A stretch of DNA of 48,298 bases. Origin: Actinobacteria bacterium OV450 (GTDB lineage: Bacteria; Actinomycetota; Actinomycetes; Streptomycetales; Streptomycetaceae). The notes beneath the pieces were generated by a model that was not told the origin of the DNA, did not search any database, and was given only the letters and a program-made list of their open reading frames with translations. Where the stretch lies: the NCBI GenBank assembly GCA_001298555.1, contig LJCW01000344.1:1-48298 (forward strand), in the 5' to 3' direction. Below are positions 40,351-48,298 of the stretch, piece after piece. Every line of letters starts with the position of its first letter. The stretch's first letter is position 1. The translations under genes were made by a program, and so were the position numbers.

Positions 40351-41373
40351 CTATGCGGACGGGCCCTGGGCCGGCCCGGCCAGCGTGGCGACGAGCACGG
40401 CCTTGATGGTGTGCAGCCGGTTCTCGGCCTCGTCGAAGACGACCGAGTGCGCGGATTCGAACACCTCGTCCGTCACCTCCAGCGAGTCCAGACCGTGCCG
40501 CTCGTGGATCTCGCGGCCGACCTTGGTGCCCAGGTCGTGGAAGGCGGGGAGGCAGTGCAGGAACTTCACGTCCGGATTGCCGGTCGCACGCAGCACGTCC
40601 ATCGTGACGGCGTACGGGGCCAGGGCGGCGATCCGCTCGTCCCAGACCTCCTTGGGCTCGCCCATGGAGACCCACACGTCGGTGGCGACGAAGTCCGCCT
40701 GGGTCACGCCCTCGGCGACGTCCTCGGTCAGCGTGATCCGGGCCCCGCAGGCGGCCGCGAGCTCGCGCGCCCTGGACACCACGGACTCGGCCGGCCAGTA
40801 GGCCTTCGGCGCGACGATGCGCACGTCCATGCCGAGCAGCGCGCCGGTCACCAGGTAGGAGTTGCCCATGTTGAAGCGCGCGTCGCCGAGGTAGGCGAAG
40901 GCGATCCGGTCCAGGGGCTTGGCGCAGTGCTCGGTCATGGTGAGCACGTCGGCCAGCATCTGGGTCGGGTGCCAGTCGTCGGTGAGGCCGTTGAACACCG
41001 GCACGCCGGAGTGCTCGGCGAGCGCCTCGACGGCCTCCTGGCTGTCCCCGCGGTACTCGATGCCGTCGAACATCCGGCCCAGCACGCGCGCCGTGTCCTT
41101 GATCGACTCCTTGTGGCCGATCTGGGAGCCGGCGGGGTCCAGGTAGGTGGTGTGGGCACCCTGGTCGGCAGCGGCCACCTCGAACGCGCAGCGGGTGCGC
41201 GTCGAGGTCTTCTCGAAGATCAGGGCGATGTTCCGGCCCTGGAGGCGACGCTGTTCGACCCCGGCCCTCTTGGCGGCCTTCAGTTCGGCGGCGAGCTCGA
41301 TCAGGCCGCGGAACTCGGCGGCTGAAAAGTCGAGCTCCTTGAGGAAACTGCGGCCGGCGAGGTCGGTGGCCAT
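40351..41373 (-). CDS. argF: Ornithine carbamoyltransferase
   Basis: 340 aa. The carbamoyl-phosphate site STRTR (57-61), HPTQ in the middle and the ornithine-loop HCLP (273-276) are all present. It joins ornithine and carbamoyl phosphate to citrulline, or runs in reverse in arginine breakdown. Its position beside arginine deiminase, away from the arginine biosynthesis cluster, suggests the catabolic (arcB-like) role. A GGAG site seven bases before the ATG and a promoter-like region at 41412-41441 give it its own start of transcription. Confidence 0.93.
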   Translation of the reverse strand: MATDLAGRSFLKELDFSAAEFRGLIELAAELKAAKRAGVEQRRLQGRNIALIFEKTSTRTRCAFEVAAADQGAHTTYLDPAGSQIGHKESIKDTARVLGRMFDGIEYRGDSQEAVEALAEHSGVPVFNGLTDDWHPTQMLADVLTMTEHCAKPLDRIAFAYLGDARFNMGNSYLVTGALLGMDVRIVAPKAYWPAESVVSRARELAAACGARITLTEDVAEGVTQADFVATDVWVSMGEPKEVWDERIAALAPYAVTMDVLRATGNPDVKFLHCLPAFHDLGTKVGREIHERHGLDSLEVTDEVFESAHSVVFDEAENRLHTIKAVLVATLAGPAQGPSA

Positions 41374-41411
41374 GGGGGCGCTCCAGGGTCGTACTGACAG
41401 GGGATATTGGA

Positions 41412-41441
41412 ACTCTATACGATCCCCCGTATTGATATACA
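41412..41441 (-). promoter_or_regulatory. Ornithine carbamoyltransferase promoter with inverted repeat
   Basis: Minus strand: -10 TAGAGT (41417 to 41412), matching the TAGRRT streptomycete form, and a weak -35 (TGTATA, 41441 to 41436). ATACG (41417-41421) and CGTAT (41428-41432) form a perfect inverted repeat between them, with a further GATATAC next to it. Could bind an arginine-responsive or other repressor. Confidence 0.4.
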
Positions 41442-41473
41442 GCCCCCTCGGCCGCCCTCCAGCTCCCTCCAGG

Positions 41474-42700
41474 TCAGGCCGGGTCCCGCTCGACCGGGCA
41501 GCTCATGCACCGCGGGCCGCCCCGCCCCCGCCCCAGCTCACTGCCCGGGATCTCGATGACCTCGATGCCCTCCTTGCGCAGGTGCGTGTTGGTCGTCACG
41601 TTCCGCTCGTACGCCACCACCACCCCGGGCTCGACGGCCAGCACGTTGCAGCCGTCGTCCCACTGCTCGCGCTCCGCCGCGTGCACGTCCTGCGTGGCGG
41701 TCAGCACCCGGATCGAGTCCAGCCCCAGCGCCGCCGCGATCGCCCGGTGCATGTGCTCCGGCGGGTGGTCGGTCACCTTCAGCTCCTGGAGGCCCTCGCC
41801 CGGCTCGATCGTGTAGGAGCGCAGCATGCCGAGGCCCGCGTACTGGGTGAACGTGTCCGCGTCCACCATCGTCATCACGGTGTCCAGGTGCATGAAGGCC
41901 CGCCGCTTCGGCATGTCCAGCGCCACGATCGTCTTCGCCGAGCCGGCGGCGAACAGGCCCCGGGCGAGCATCTCCACCGCCTGCGGCGTGGTGCGCTCGC
42001 TCATCCCGATCAGCACCGCGCCGTTGCCGATGACGAGCACGTCCCCGCCCTCGATGGTCGAGGGGTAGTCCGCCTGCCCCTGCGACCAGTAGTGGAAGGC
42101 CCCCGAGGCGGTGAACAGCGGGTGGTGCTTGTAGATCGCCTCGAAGTGCACCGTCTCGCGCTGCCGGGCCGGCCAGCGCATCGCGTTGATGGACACCCCG
42201 TCGTAGATCCAGGCGGAGGTGTCCCGGGTGAACAGGTGGTTGGGCAGCGGCCCCAGCAGGAAGTCGTCCAGCTCCATGGCGTGGAAGCGCACCGAGACCG
42301 GCTCGGCGTGCCGCTCCAGGTACTCCCGCTTGGTCATCCCGCCGACGAGCGCCTCGGCCAGCCCGGTCGCCGGGAGGCCGTCGAAGACCGCGCGCAGGTG
42401 GTCGGTGGCGAGCGGCCCGTACTCCTTCTCGTCGAACACCCGGTTCAGGACGAGGTGTCTGGCCTCGGGGATCTCCAGGGCCTCCGTGAGCAGGTCGCCG
42501 AAGAGGTGCACCTCCACACCGCGGTCGCGCAGGACGTCGGCGAAGCCGTCGTGCTCCTGCCGGGCCCGGCGCACCCACAGCACGTCGTCGAAGAGCAGTG
42601 CGTCCTTGTTGCTCGGTGTGAGCCGCTTCAGCTCCAGGTCCGGCCGGTGGAGGATGACGCGGCGGAGCCGCCCGGTCTCGGAGTCGACATGGAATCCCAT
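41474..42700 (-). CDS. arcA: Arginine deiminase
   Basis: 408 aa from the ATG at 42700 (411 aa if 42709 is used). The start MGFHVDSETGRLRRVILHRP is typical of the family, so 42700 is preferred. The nucleophile is Cys398 in PRCMSCP; the other active-site elements are the early NKDALLFDD, ETVHFEAIY, the EGGDVLV segment and the MHLDTV His. It hydrolyses arginine to citrulline and ammonia, the first step of the ADI pathway, which the adjacent carbamoyltransferase continues. The carbamate kinase and arginine-ornithine antiporter that normally complete it are not in this window. Confidence 0.93.
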   Translation of the reverse strand: MGFHVDSETGRLRRVILHRPDLELKRLTPSNKDALLFDDVLWVRRARQEHDGFADVLRDRGVEVHLFGDLLTEALEIPEARHLVLNRVFDEKEYGPLATDHLRAVFDGLPATGLAEALVGGMTKREYLERHAEPVSVRFHAMELDDFLLGPLPNHLFTRDTSAWIYDGVSINAMRWPARQRETVHFEAIYKHHPLFTASGAFHYWSQGQADYPSTIEGGDVLVIGNGAVLIGMSERTTPQAVEMLARGLFAAGSAKTIVALDMPKRRAFMHLDTVMTMVDADTFTQYAGLGMLRSYTIEPGEGLQELKVTDHPPEHMHRAIAAALGLDSIRVLTATQDVHAAEREQWDDGCNVLAVEPGVVVAYERNVTTNTHLRKEGIEVIEIPGSELGRGRGGPRCMSCPVERDPA

Positions 42701-42800
42701 GGCATACACGTTCGCAGACCGGACGGCTTTTTGACGTGGCGTTCGCTCAGGAGGCCCGGCACGACCGGCAGCCCCTGCGACCCCGGCGTCCCCGGCGGTG

Positions 42801-43304
42801 TCAGCGCAGACCGAGGAGCGCCGACGGGGCCCCGATCAGCTCCGGAGCGGTCAGGCCGAGCTTGGGGGTGGCAAGGTCCGGGATGCCGTGGTTCGCCCCG
42901 TTCGGCATCGTCAGCGGTGCGCCGACGACCGCTCCGGGGGTGCGGGTGAGCAGATCGGTGGCCGGGGCCTCCAGCGTGCCCTCGCCGTCGGTCTTCGGGT
43001 CGCCGAGCAGGTTGGGCACCGGCGCGCCGACGAGGGTGCTGCCGAGTTCGGTGGTGATCGGCACGGCCGGGAGGACCGGGTTGGGGAGCAGATCGCCCTT
43101 GTGGAACCGGGGAGCCTCCGGAGCGCCGACGACCGGTACCGGAACCGCGGTGGCGACGCGCGGGGTGTCCACGCCCAGCGTGGTCTTCACGGCCTCCAGG
43201 GGGACACCCACCGGCACCGCGTCGGCCACGGCCGGGGTGGCCGCGCCGGCCGCAGCCATACAGGTCATGAGTGCCGCAATGCTTCCGCGCGCGGTCATCT
43301 TCAT
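42801..43304 (-). CDS. Small secreted hypothetical protein
   Basis: 167 aa. A signal peptide (MKMTARGSIAALMTCMAAAGAA, cleavage near PAVADA at about 26-28) precedes a Pro/Val/Ala/Leu-rich, low-charge chain with no Cys and several PxxLxG-like repeats (VGAP occurs repeatedly). It resembles the many short exported proteins of streptomycetes that have no assigned function. No family recognised. AAGGACG precedes the ATG at a slightly long spacing. Confidence 0.72.
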   Translation of the reverse strand: MKMTARGSIAALMTCMAAAGAATPAVADAVPVGVPLEAVKTTLGVDTPRVATAVPVPVVGAPEAPRFHKGDLLPNPVLPAVPITTELGSTLVGAPVPNLLGDPKTDGEGTLEAPATDLLTRTPGAVVGAPLTMPNGANHGIPDLATPKLGLTAPELIGAPSALLGLR

Positions 43305-43372
43305 AAGTGACGTTCCGTCCTTCCAGGGTCGCGGACATTCCGCTGCCCTGGATGAACGATCCCGCCGGTGGT

Positions 43373-43420
43373 TTTCCCGGCGTTCCCCGGGAAAGTTCCC
43401 CCGAACGACCTAATTCGGGG
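43373..43420. terminator. Two hairpins between the Pnkp operon and the secreted-protein gene
   Basis: TTTCCCGG (43373-43380) pairs with CCGGGAAA (43387-43394), and CCCCGAA (43399-43405) with TTCGGGG (43414-43420). They lie 55-100 bases after the Pnkp stop on the minus strand and act as its likely terminators, though they also precede the secreted-protein gene. Confidence 0.5.
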
Positions 43421-43474
43421 CCGGACAGGGGCTCCCCCTTTACGTCGTTGCGGCGCCGCACGCCCGGCCCCGCC

Positions 43475-46051
43475 TCACAGCCGGGGGTCGACCGGCTCCG
43501 ATTCGAGTGCGAGCACCGCGAAGACCGCCTCGTGCACCCGCCACAGCGGCTCCTCGCCCGCCAGCCGGTCCAGGGCCTCCAGCCCGAGCGCGTACTCGCG
43601 CAGGGCCAGGGAGCGCTTGTGCCCCGGGAACCGCTGCCGCAGCCTCTCCAACTGCTCCGGACGCGTGTACTCCGGGCCGTAGATGATCCGCAGGTACTCG
43701 CGGCCGCGCACCTTGAGGCCGGGCTGCACCAGGCGGCCCTTCCCGTCCCGGGCGTACGCCTGGAGCGGTTTGACGACCATGCCCTCGCCGCCGGCGGCCG
43801 TCAGCTCCAGCCACCAGTCGGTGCCGGCCCGCACGGAGTCCTCGTCGGCGGTGTCCACCAGGATCCGGGCGGTGCGCCGCAGCAGCCCGGTGCCGGCGGC
43901 CTCGTCGGCCGCGACCAGCCGGTCCAGCCAGAACAGCTGCTCGTCGTGCGGTACGCGGGCCAGCGAGCGCCCGGCCGCCGCCAGGAGCTGGAACGGCGCG
44001 AACCGTACGCCGTCCAGCCCGTCGGTGGTCCAGCAGTAGCGCCGGTAGGCGTCGGTGAAGCGTTCGGCGTCGGCGGCCCGGTCCCGCTGGCGGGCGAGCA
44101 GGTCGCCGGTGTCGACGCCGCGTCCGGCGGCCTCGGCCAGCGCGGCCAGGGCGTCCGGGAAGACGGCGCGGGAGGCCGCGCCTACGGCGGCGTACTGGTT
44201 GCGCAGCAGGCCGGTGGACTTCAGCGACCAGGGCAGCAGCTCGCCGTCCAGCAGCAGCCAGTCGGTGCCCAGTTCGTCCCACAGGCCGGCGTCGGTGACG
44301 GCCCCGCGCAGCCGGGCGAGCACCTCCTCGGTGACGTCGGGGTCGTGGAAGAACGGCCGTCCGGTACGGGTGTAGACGGAGCCGGTCGGCCCTTCCACTC
44401 CGAAGCGCGCCCGGGCCGCGTCGGCGTCCTTGCAGACCAGGACGGTGGCGCGGGAGCCCATGTGCTTCTCCTCGCAGACGACCTGGGCGATGCCGTCCTT
44501 GCGGTACTGGGCGAACGCCTCGGCCGGGTGCTCCAGGTAGCCCTCCTCGTGCGAGGTGGCCGTGGGCGCCATGGTCGGCGGCAGGTACGGGACGAGCCGC
44601 GGGTCCGCCGCGAAGCGGCTCATGACCTCCAGGGCCGCCGCCGCGTTCTCCTCGCGCACGGTGACGTTGCCCAGGTGGCGCGTCTCGACGATCCGGCGCC
44701 CCTGGACGTCGTCCAGGTCGAGCGGCCGCCCCTCGTGTCCGCCCGGCACCTCGGCGGCGAGCGGCTTGAGCGGCTCGTACCAGACCTTCTCGGCCGGTAC
44801 GTCGACCAGTTCGCGCTCGGGCCAGCGCAGGGCGGTCATCCTCCCGCCGAAGACGGCGCCGGTGTCCAGGCAGATGGTGTTGTTGATCCAGGCCGTGTCC
44901 GGGACCGGGGTGTGGCCGTAGACCACGGCCGCCTTGCCGCGGTAGTCCTCGGCCCACGGGTAGCGCACGGGCAGGCCGAACTCGTCGGTCTCGCCGGTGG
45001 TCTCCCCGTACAGGGCGTGCGAGCGGACCCGGCCGGAGGTGCGCCCGTGGTACTTCTCGGGCAGGCCGGCATGGCAGACCACCAGCCTGCCGCCGTCGAG
45101 GACGTAGTGGCTGACGAGGCCGCGGATGAACTCCCGCACCTCGCGGACGAACTCCTCCGGCTCGCGCTCCAGCTGCTCGATGGTCTCGGCGAGCCCGTGG
45201 GTCCGCTGGACCTTGGACCCCTTGAGGTGGCGGCCGAGCTTGTTCTCGTGGTTCCCGGGCACGCACAGGGCGTTGCCGGAGCCCACCATGCCCATGACCC
45301 GGCGCAGTACGCCGGGGCTGTCGGGCCCGCGGTCGACCAGGTCGCCGACGAAGACGGCGGTACGGCCCTCGGGGTGGACGCCGTCCTCGTAGCCGAGCTT
45401 GCCGAGCAGGGTCTCCAGCTCGGAGGAGCAGCCGTGGATGTCGCCGATGATGTCGAAGGGGCCGGTGAGGTGGGTGAGGTCGTTGTACCGCTTCTCCAGC
45501 ACCACCTCCGCGTTGTCCGCCTCCTCGGCCGAGCGCAGCACGTGGACCTTGCGGAAGCCCTCGCGCTCCAGTCCGCGCAGCGAGCGGCGCAGGTCGCGGC
45601 GGTGCCGCTGGATGACGGCGCGGGGCAGTCCGGCCCGGTCGGGGCGGGCGGCGTTGCGTTCGGCGCACACCTCCTCGGGCAGGTCGAGGACGATGGCGAT
45701 GGGCAGGACGTCGTACTGGCGGGCGAGCTGCACCAGCTGCCGGCGGGCCTCGGGCTGCACGCTGGTCGCGTCGACGACGGTGAGACGGCCGGCCTCCAGC
45801 CGCTTGCCGGCGATGTGGTGGAGGACCTCGAAGGCGGCCTTGCTGGCGCTCTGGTCGTTCTCGTCGTCGGCGACCAGGCCCCGGCAGTAGTCGGAGGAGA
45901 GGACCTCGGTGGGCTTGAAGTGCCGGCGGGCGAAGGTGGACTTCCCGGATCCGGTGGCCCCGATCAGGACGACGAGGGACAGATCGGTGACGGGAAGTAC
46001 GCGTCGCCTGCCTTCGGTGGTGGTGCTGGTCGTACTGGTGGTGCTGGTCAT
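43475..46051 (-). CDS. pnkp: Polynucleotide kinase-phosphatase-ligase (bacterial Pnkp), RNA repair
   Basis: 858 aa, the full three-domain enzyme. Kinase P-loop GATGSGKST (31-39); central binuclear metallophosphatase with GDIHGCSSEL, VGDLVDRGP and PGNHENK; C-terminal ligase-adenylyltransferase domain with Lys529 in EEKHMGSRA, plus the later GEGMVVKP. It heals broken RNA ends (5' kinase, 2',3' phosphatase) and activates the ligase site. Its stop-to-start overlap with hen1 (ATGA, 46048-46051) couples the two proteins. Bacterial Pnkp needs Hen1 to seal ends. The ACT-rich start (MTSTTSTTSTTTEG) is a simple-sequence N-terminus. Confidence 0.95.
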   Translation of the reverse strand: MTSTTSTTSTTTEGRRRVLPVTDLSLVVLIGATGSGKSTFARRHFKPTEVLSSDYCRGLVADDENDQSASKAAFEVLHHIAGKRLEAGRLTVVDATSVQPEARRQLVQLARQYDVLPIAIVLDLPEEVCAERNAARPDRAGLPRAVIQRHRRDLRRSLRGLEREGFRKVHVLRSAEEADNAEVVLEKRYNDLTHLTGPFDIIGDIHGCSSELETLLGKLGYEDGVHPEGRTAVFVGDLVDRGPDSPGVLRRVMGMVGSGNALCVPGNHENKLGRHLKGSKVQRTHGLAETIEQLEREPEEFVREVREFIRGLVSHYVLDGGRLVVCHAGLPEKYHGRTSGRVRSHALYGETTGETDEFGLPVRYPWAEDYRGKAAVVYGHTPVPDTAWINNTICLDTGAVFGGRMTALRWPERELVDVPAEKVWYEPLKPLAAEVPGGHEGRPLDLDDVQGRRIVETRHLGNVTVREENAAAALEVMSRFAADPRLVPYLPPTMAPTATSHEEGYLEHPAEAFAQYRKDGIAQVVCEEKHMGSRATVLVCKDADAARARFGVEGPTGSVYTRTGRPFFHDPDVTEEVLARLRGAVTDAGLWDELGTDWLLLDGELLPWSLKSTGLLRNQYAAVGAASRAVFPDALAALAEAAGRGVDTGDLLARQRDRAADAERFTDAYRRYCWTTDGLDGVRFAPFQLLAAAGRSLARVPHDEQLFWLDRLVAADEAAGTGLLRRTARILVDTADEDSVRAGTDWWLELTAAGGEGMVVKPLQAYARDGKGRLVQPGLKVRGREYLRIIYGPEYTRPEQLERLRQRFPGHKRSLALREYALGLEALDRLAGEEPLWRVHEAVFAVLALESEPVDPRL

Positions 46052-47574
46052 GCTGCCTCGCCCTCCTTCGGGGTGTCGGTGGTGGGGGCGGTGGTGGCGG
46101 TGGTGGTGGTGGCGGCGGCGGTGGGGGCGTCCGCGGTGATCTGAGTGAAGACGGCCATCTGCGTCGGCGGCCCGACCTCCGGGTCGTCGTCGCCGACGGC
46201 GGTGAACTCCACGGCGTACCCGTGCCGTCCGGCCGCCTTCGCGGCCCAGGCACGGAACTCGGCCCGGGTCCACTCGAAGCGGTGGTCCCCGTGCCGGACG
46301 TGCCCGGCGGGCAGGGTCTCCCAGCGGACGTTGTACTCCACGTTGGGTGTGGTGACGAGGACCGTGCGGGGGCGGGCCGCGCCGAACACGGCGTACTCCA
46401 GGGCGGGCAGCCGCGGCAGGTCCAGGTGCTCGATGACCTCGCTGAGCACGGCCGCGTCGTAGCCGGCCAGCCGCTTGTCGGTGTACGCGAGCGACCCCTG
46501 GAGCAGCTGCACGCGGCTGCTCTGCCGCTCCCCCATCCGCTCCGTCCGCAGCCGCCTGGCGGCCGTGCCGAGGGCCCGCATCGACACGTCGACACCGACG
46601 ATCTCGGTGAACGCCACGTCCTTGAGGAGGGCCTGGACCAGCTGGCCCTGCCCACAGCCGAGGTCGAGCACACGGGCCGCGCCGGCGGCGCGCAGCGCGG
46701 CGAGGATCGCCTCACGGCGCTGCACCGCGAGGGGTACGGGCCGCTCCTCGGTGTCGCTGTCCTCGTCGACCGCGTTGTCGATCTCCTCGACCTCGCTGCC
46801 GTCGGCCTCGGCGAGGCGGACCAGCTCCAGGCGGTCGAGGGCGTCCCGGGTGAGCCGCTTGTGGCGGGCGAGGTAACGGGAGGTGATGAGGCCGTTGTCG
46901 GGGTGCGCGGCCAGCCAGCCGTCGCCGGCCCGCAGCAGCTTGTCGACCTCGTCGGGTGCGACCCAGTAGTGCTTGGCGTCGTCGAGCACGGGCAGCAGGA
47001 CGTAGAGCTGGCGCAGGGCGTCGGCGAGCCGCAGCTCGCCCTCCAGGACGAGCCGTACGTACCGGGAGTCGCCCCACTCGGGGAACTGCTCGTCGAGCGG
47101 CAGCGGTTCGGCCCGTACGAGGTCCCAGCCGAGCGGCCCGAACAGCCGGTCCACCAGCGCCGCACCGCCGCGTGCGGGCAGCACCGGGATCTCGATCCGC
47201 AGCGGACGGGCCTGCTCCGGCAGCTCGGGGCGGGCGGCGCACTGACCGGCCAGGGCGCTGCGGAAGACCTTGCCGAGGGCGACGGCGAGCAGCGAGGAGG
47301 CCGCGTACGGACGGTCGTTGACGTACTGTGCGAGTGCGGCGTCGGGCGCTCCGCCGCGCCCCTTGCCCTGGCCGCGCCGCACGAGTGCGACGGGGTCCAC
47401 CTCCAGCAGCAGCGCCGCCGTGCAGCGTTCGGCCGTGGCCTCGGGGTAGAACACGTGGGCGCTGCCGTGGGAGGTGGCGAACGCCTGCGCCCTTCCGGGG
47501 TGCTTGTGCAGCAGAAAGCCCAGGTCAGTCGCCGGGTTCGCGACGGTGCCGGTGGTGGTGATCGTCAGGAACAT
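46048..47574 (-). CDS. hen1: Hen1, 3'-terminal RNA 2'-O-methyltransferase and Pnkp partner
   Basis: 508 aa from the ATG at 47574; a longer frame to 47811 would overlap the divergent gene. The N-terminal half (about 1-240) is the Pnkp-activating bacterial Hen1 region. The C-terminal methyltransferase has the SAM motif RVLDLGCGQGQLV and the Hen1 metal centre in EVIEHLD (Glu379, Glu382, His383) with His431 in DHRFEW. It methylates the 2'-OH at the repaired 3' end, so that the site cannot be cut again. Its tail is Thr/Ala-rich (TAAATTTTATT). First gene of a two-gene operon. Confidence 0.95.
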   Translation of the reverse strand: MFLTITTTGTVANPATDLGFLLHKHPGRAQAFATSHGSAHVFYPEATAERCTAALLLEVDPVALVRRGQGKGRGGAPDAALAQYVNDRPYAASSLLAVALGKVFRSALAGQCAARPELPEQARPLRIEIPVLPARGGAALVDRLFGPLGWDLVRAEPLPLDEQFPEWGDSRYVRLVLEGELRLADALRQLYVLLPVLDDAKHYWVAPDEVDKLLRAGDGWLAAHPDNGLITSRYLARHKRLTRDALDRLELVRLAEADGSEVEEIDNAVDEDSDTEERPVPLAVQRREAILAALRAAGAARVLDLGCGQGQLVQALLKDVAFTEIVGVDVSMRALGTAARRLRTERMGERQSSRVQLLQGSLAYTDKRLAGYDAAVLSEVIEHLDLPRLPALEYAVFGAARPRTVLVTTPNVEYNVRWETLPAGHVRHGDHRFEWTRAEFRAWAAKAAGRHGYAVEFTAVGDDDPEVGPPTQMAVFTQITADAPTAAATTTTATTAPTTDTPKEGEAA

Positions 47575-47751
47575 GCGCTCGAGTATGTGCGGGGGCCACC
47601 GGTCGGACCAACGGGTTTTGTCCACCCGGGCGGGCTCGCGGGCGCTGTGGCGGCGAGCCGGCCGCCGGAATCCGGGCGCAGGGGTGAAGACGTATCCATC
47701 ATGACAGGTCAGAGGCGGTTTTCGTAGGACCGAGAGCACAGCCGATTGCCC

Positions 47752-47781
47752 TTGTTTGGCCCCCCGTGCGGCTTTCAGAAT
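47752..47781 (+). promoter_or_regulatory. Candidate promoter of the last gene
   Basis: -35 TTGTTT (47752-47757), 18-base spacer, -10 CAGAAT (47776-47781). The ATG at 47789 follows by 7 bases without a ribosome site, which suggests a leaderless message. It is divergent from hen1. Confidence 0.45.
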
Positions 47782-47788
47782 CTCTCTC

Positions 47789-48211
47789 ATGAATCCCACG
47801 GAGAACATCAATCACGACGCTGTGCTGCGAGCCCGGGTGGCGCTCCTCGGATCGGGGACGCTGCCGGTGGGGCAGCAGGTCGCCGCCTACCGCGTTCTGG
47901 TCCGGGTGAGTCCGTTGGCCTATCTGCCGCTGCTCGCGGTCGCGTTGTTCCAGTACAGCCAGTGGGAGTTCGCCCACCGGCCCGAGATAGCGCTCGCTCT
48001 GCGCACCGAGTCCGTGGCCGCCGCACGCCGGATGTGCGACCTGGAGCCCGACCGGACCCAGCTGCTCCTGACCGCACTGGTCCACTACCGCGAACAGCTG
48101 GCCGTGATGGACCGGCCCGTCGAACTCGCGGCCGTCGAGGAGGAGATGACCGCGCTGGTCGCGTCGGGCGGCGGGGTGCTCGGCGAACGCTGGGACCGCA
48201 GGGGCCTGTAA
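47789..48211 (+). CDS. Small helical hypothetical protein
   Basis: 140 aa from the ATG at 47789 (an upstream start at 47756 lies in the promoter). The chain is mostly predicted alpha-helix with regular Leu/Ala spacing (PLAYLPLLAVALFQYSQWEFAHRPEIAL...), reminiscent of TPR-like helical repeats, and contains a single Cys. It carries no signal peptide. No family recognised. It is divergent from hen1 and may or may not be related to RNA repair. The remaining 87 bases of the window hold no gene I can identify. Confidence 0.65.
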   Translation: MNPTENINHDAVLRARVALLGSGTLPVGQQVAAYRVLVRVSPLAYLPLLAVALFQYSQWEFAHRPEIALALRTESVAAARRMCDLEPDRTQLLLTALVHYREQLAVMDRPVELAAVEEEMTALVASGGGVLGERWDRRGL

Positions 48212-48298
48212 AAGGACTCCGGCGCCCCGCGGGCCGGCCCGGGCCGGCGCCGTGGGCGCCGTGGGCGACGCGGCCCGCGCCGAGCCGGGGTTCGACTC

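Noticed and set aside
1..48298. Mobile elements, tRNA genes, CRISPR arrays or attachment sites
   Set aside because: No transposase or integrase frame, no tRNA-like fold and no regular spacer-repeat array was found. The repeats seen are short and local.

Overview
This is about 48 kb of very GC-rich actinobacterial chromosome, most likely Streptomyces. The signs are the strong G/C bias at third codon positions, the frequent GTG/TTG starts and 4-base stop/start overlaps, the helix-turn-helix/MurA fusion that streptomycetes conserve, the linked Hen1-Pnkp pair, and an XRE-TM-DUF2690 type protein. I see no tRNA, rRNA, CRISPR array, insertion sequence or prophage. Product names rest on motifs I could read; no database search was possible.

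Layout. 1-5.7 kb: a secreted-type amidohydrolase (5' end outside the window), an HTH-MurA fusion, a GNAT acetyltransferase and a cytochrome P450. 5.7-7.3 kb: a DHA2-type MFS exporter. 7.3-28.4 kb: a large block that reads as a collagen and hydroxyproline utilisation system, interrupted only by a HAD phosphatase. 28.4-31.4 kb: a Tat-type peptidoglycan amidase, a membrane-tethered XRE protein and a secreted Gly/Asn/Asp-rich protein. 31.4-40.3 kb: an aerobic CoA-dependent 2-aminobenzoate (anthranilate) degradation cluster with a PaaX-type regulator. 40.3-42.7 kb: ornithine carbamoyltransferase and arginine deiminase. 42.8-48.2 kb: a small secreted protein, the Hen1-Pnkp RNA repair operon, and an unrecognised small protein.

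The central block is the most interesting part. It encodes an M9 collagenase with a signal peptide (24400-26796), a five-gene peptide ABC importer (10244-16088), two proline-specific peptidases (a DPP-IV-type enzyme at 7357-9441 and an M24 Xaa-Pro aminopeptidase at 26971-28362), two proline racemase/hydroxyproline epimerase paralogues, a three-subunit D-hydroxyproline dehydrogenase, a DHDPS-family deaminase, an ornithine cyclodeaminase/pyrroline-2-carboxylate reductase-family enzyme and a GntR/FCD regulator. Together they would cut collagen outside the cell, import the peptides, release (hydroxy)proline and carry trans-4-hydroxyproline to alpha-ketoglutarate semialdehyde, and perhaps trans-3-hydroxyproline to proline. 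The last dehydrogenase, semialdehyde to alpha-ketoglutarate, is not in the window.

The promoters tie this block together. The importer and collagenase promoters share a 42-base segment that differs at two positions. A 12-base motif, GTRACATNNTAC-like, lies on or next to the predicted -10 region of six promoters: peptidase, importer, regulator, deaminase/epimerase operon, dehydrogenase operon and collagenase. I infer that the GntR protein (16542-17252) represses all of them. Separately, a TGACTRCCGTCAC element occurs at both divergent ends of the anthranilate cluster and is a good candidate for the PaaX-type operator.
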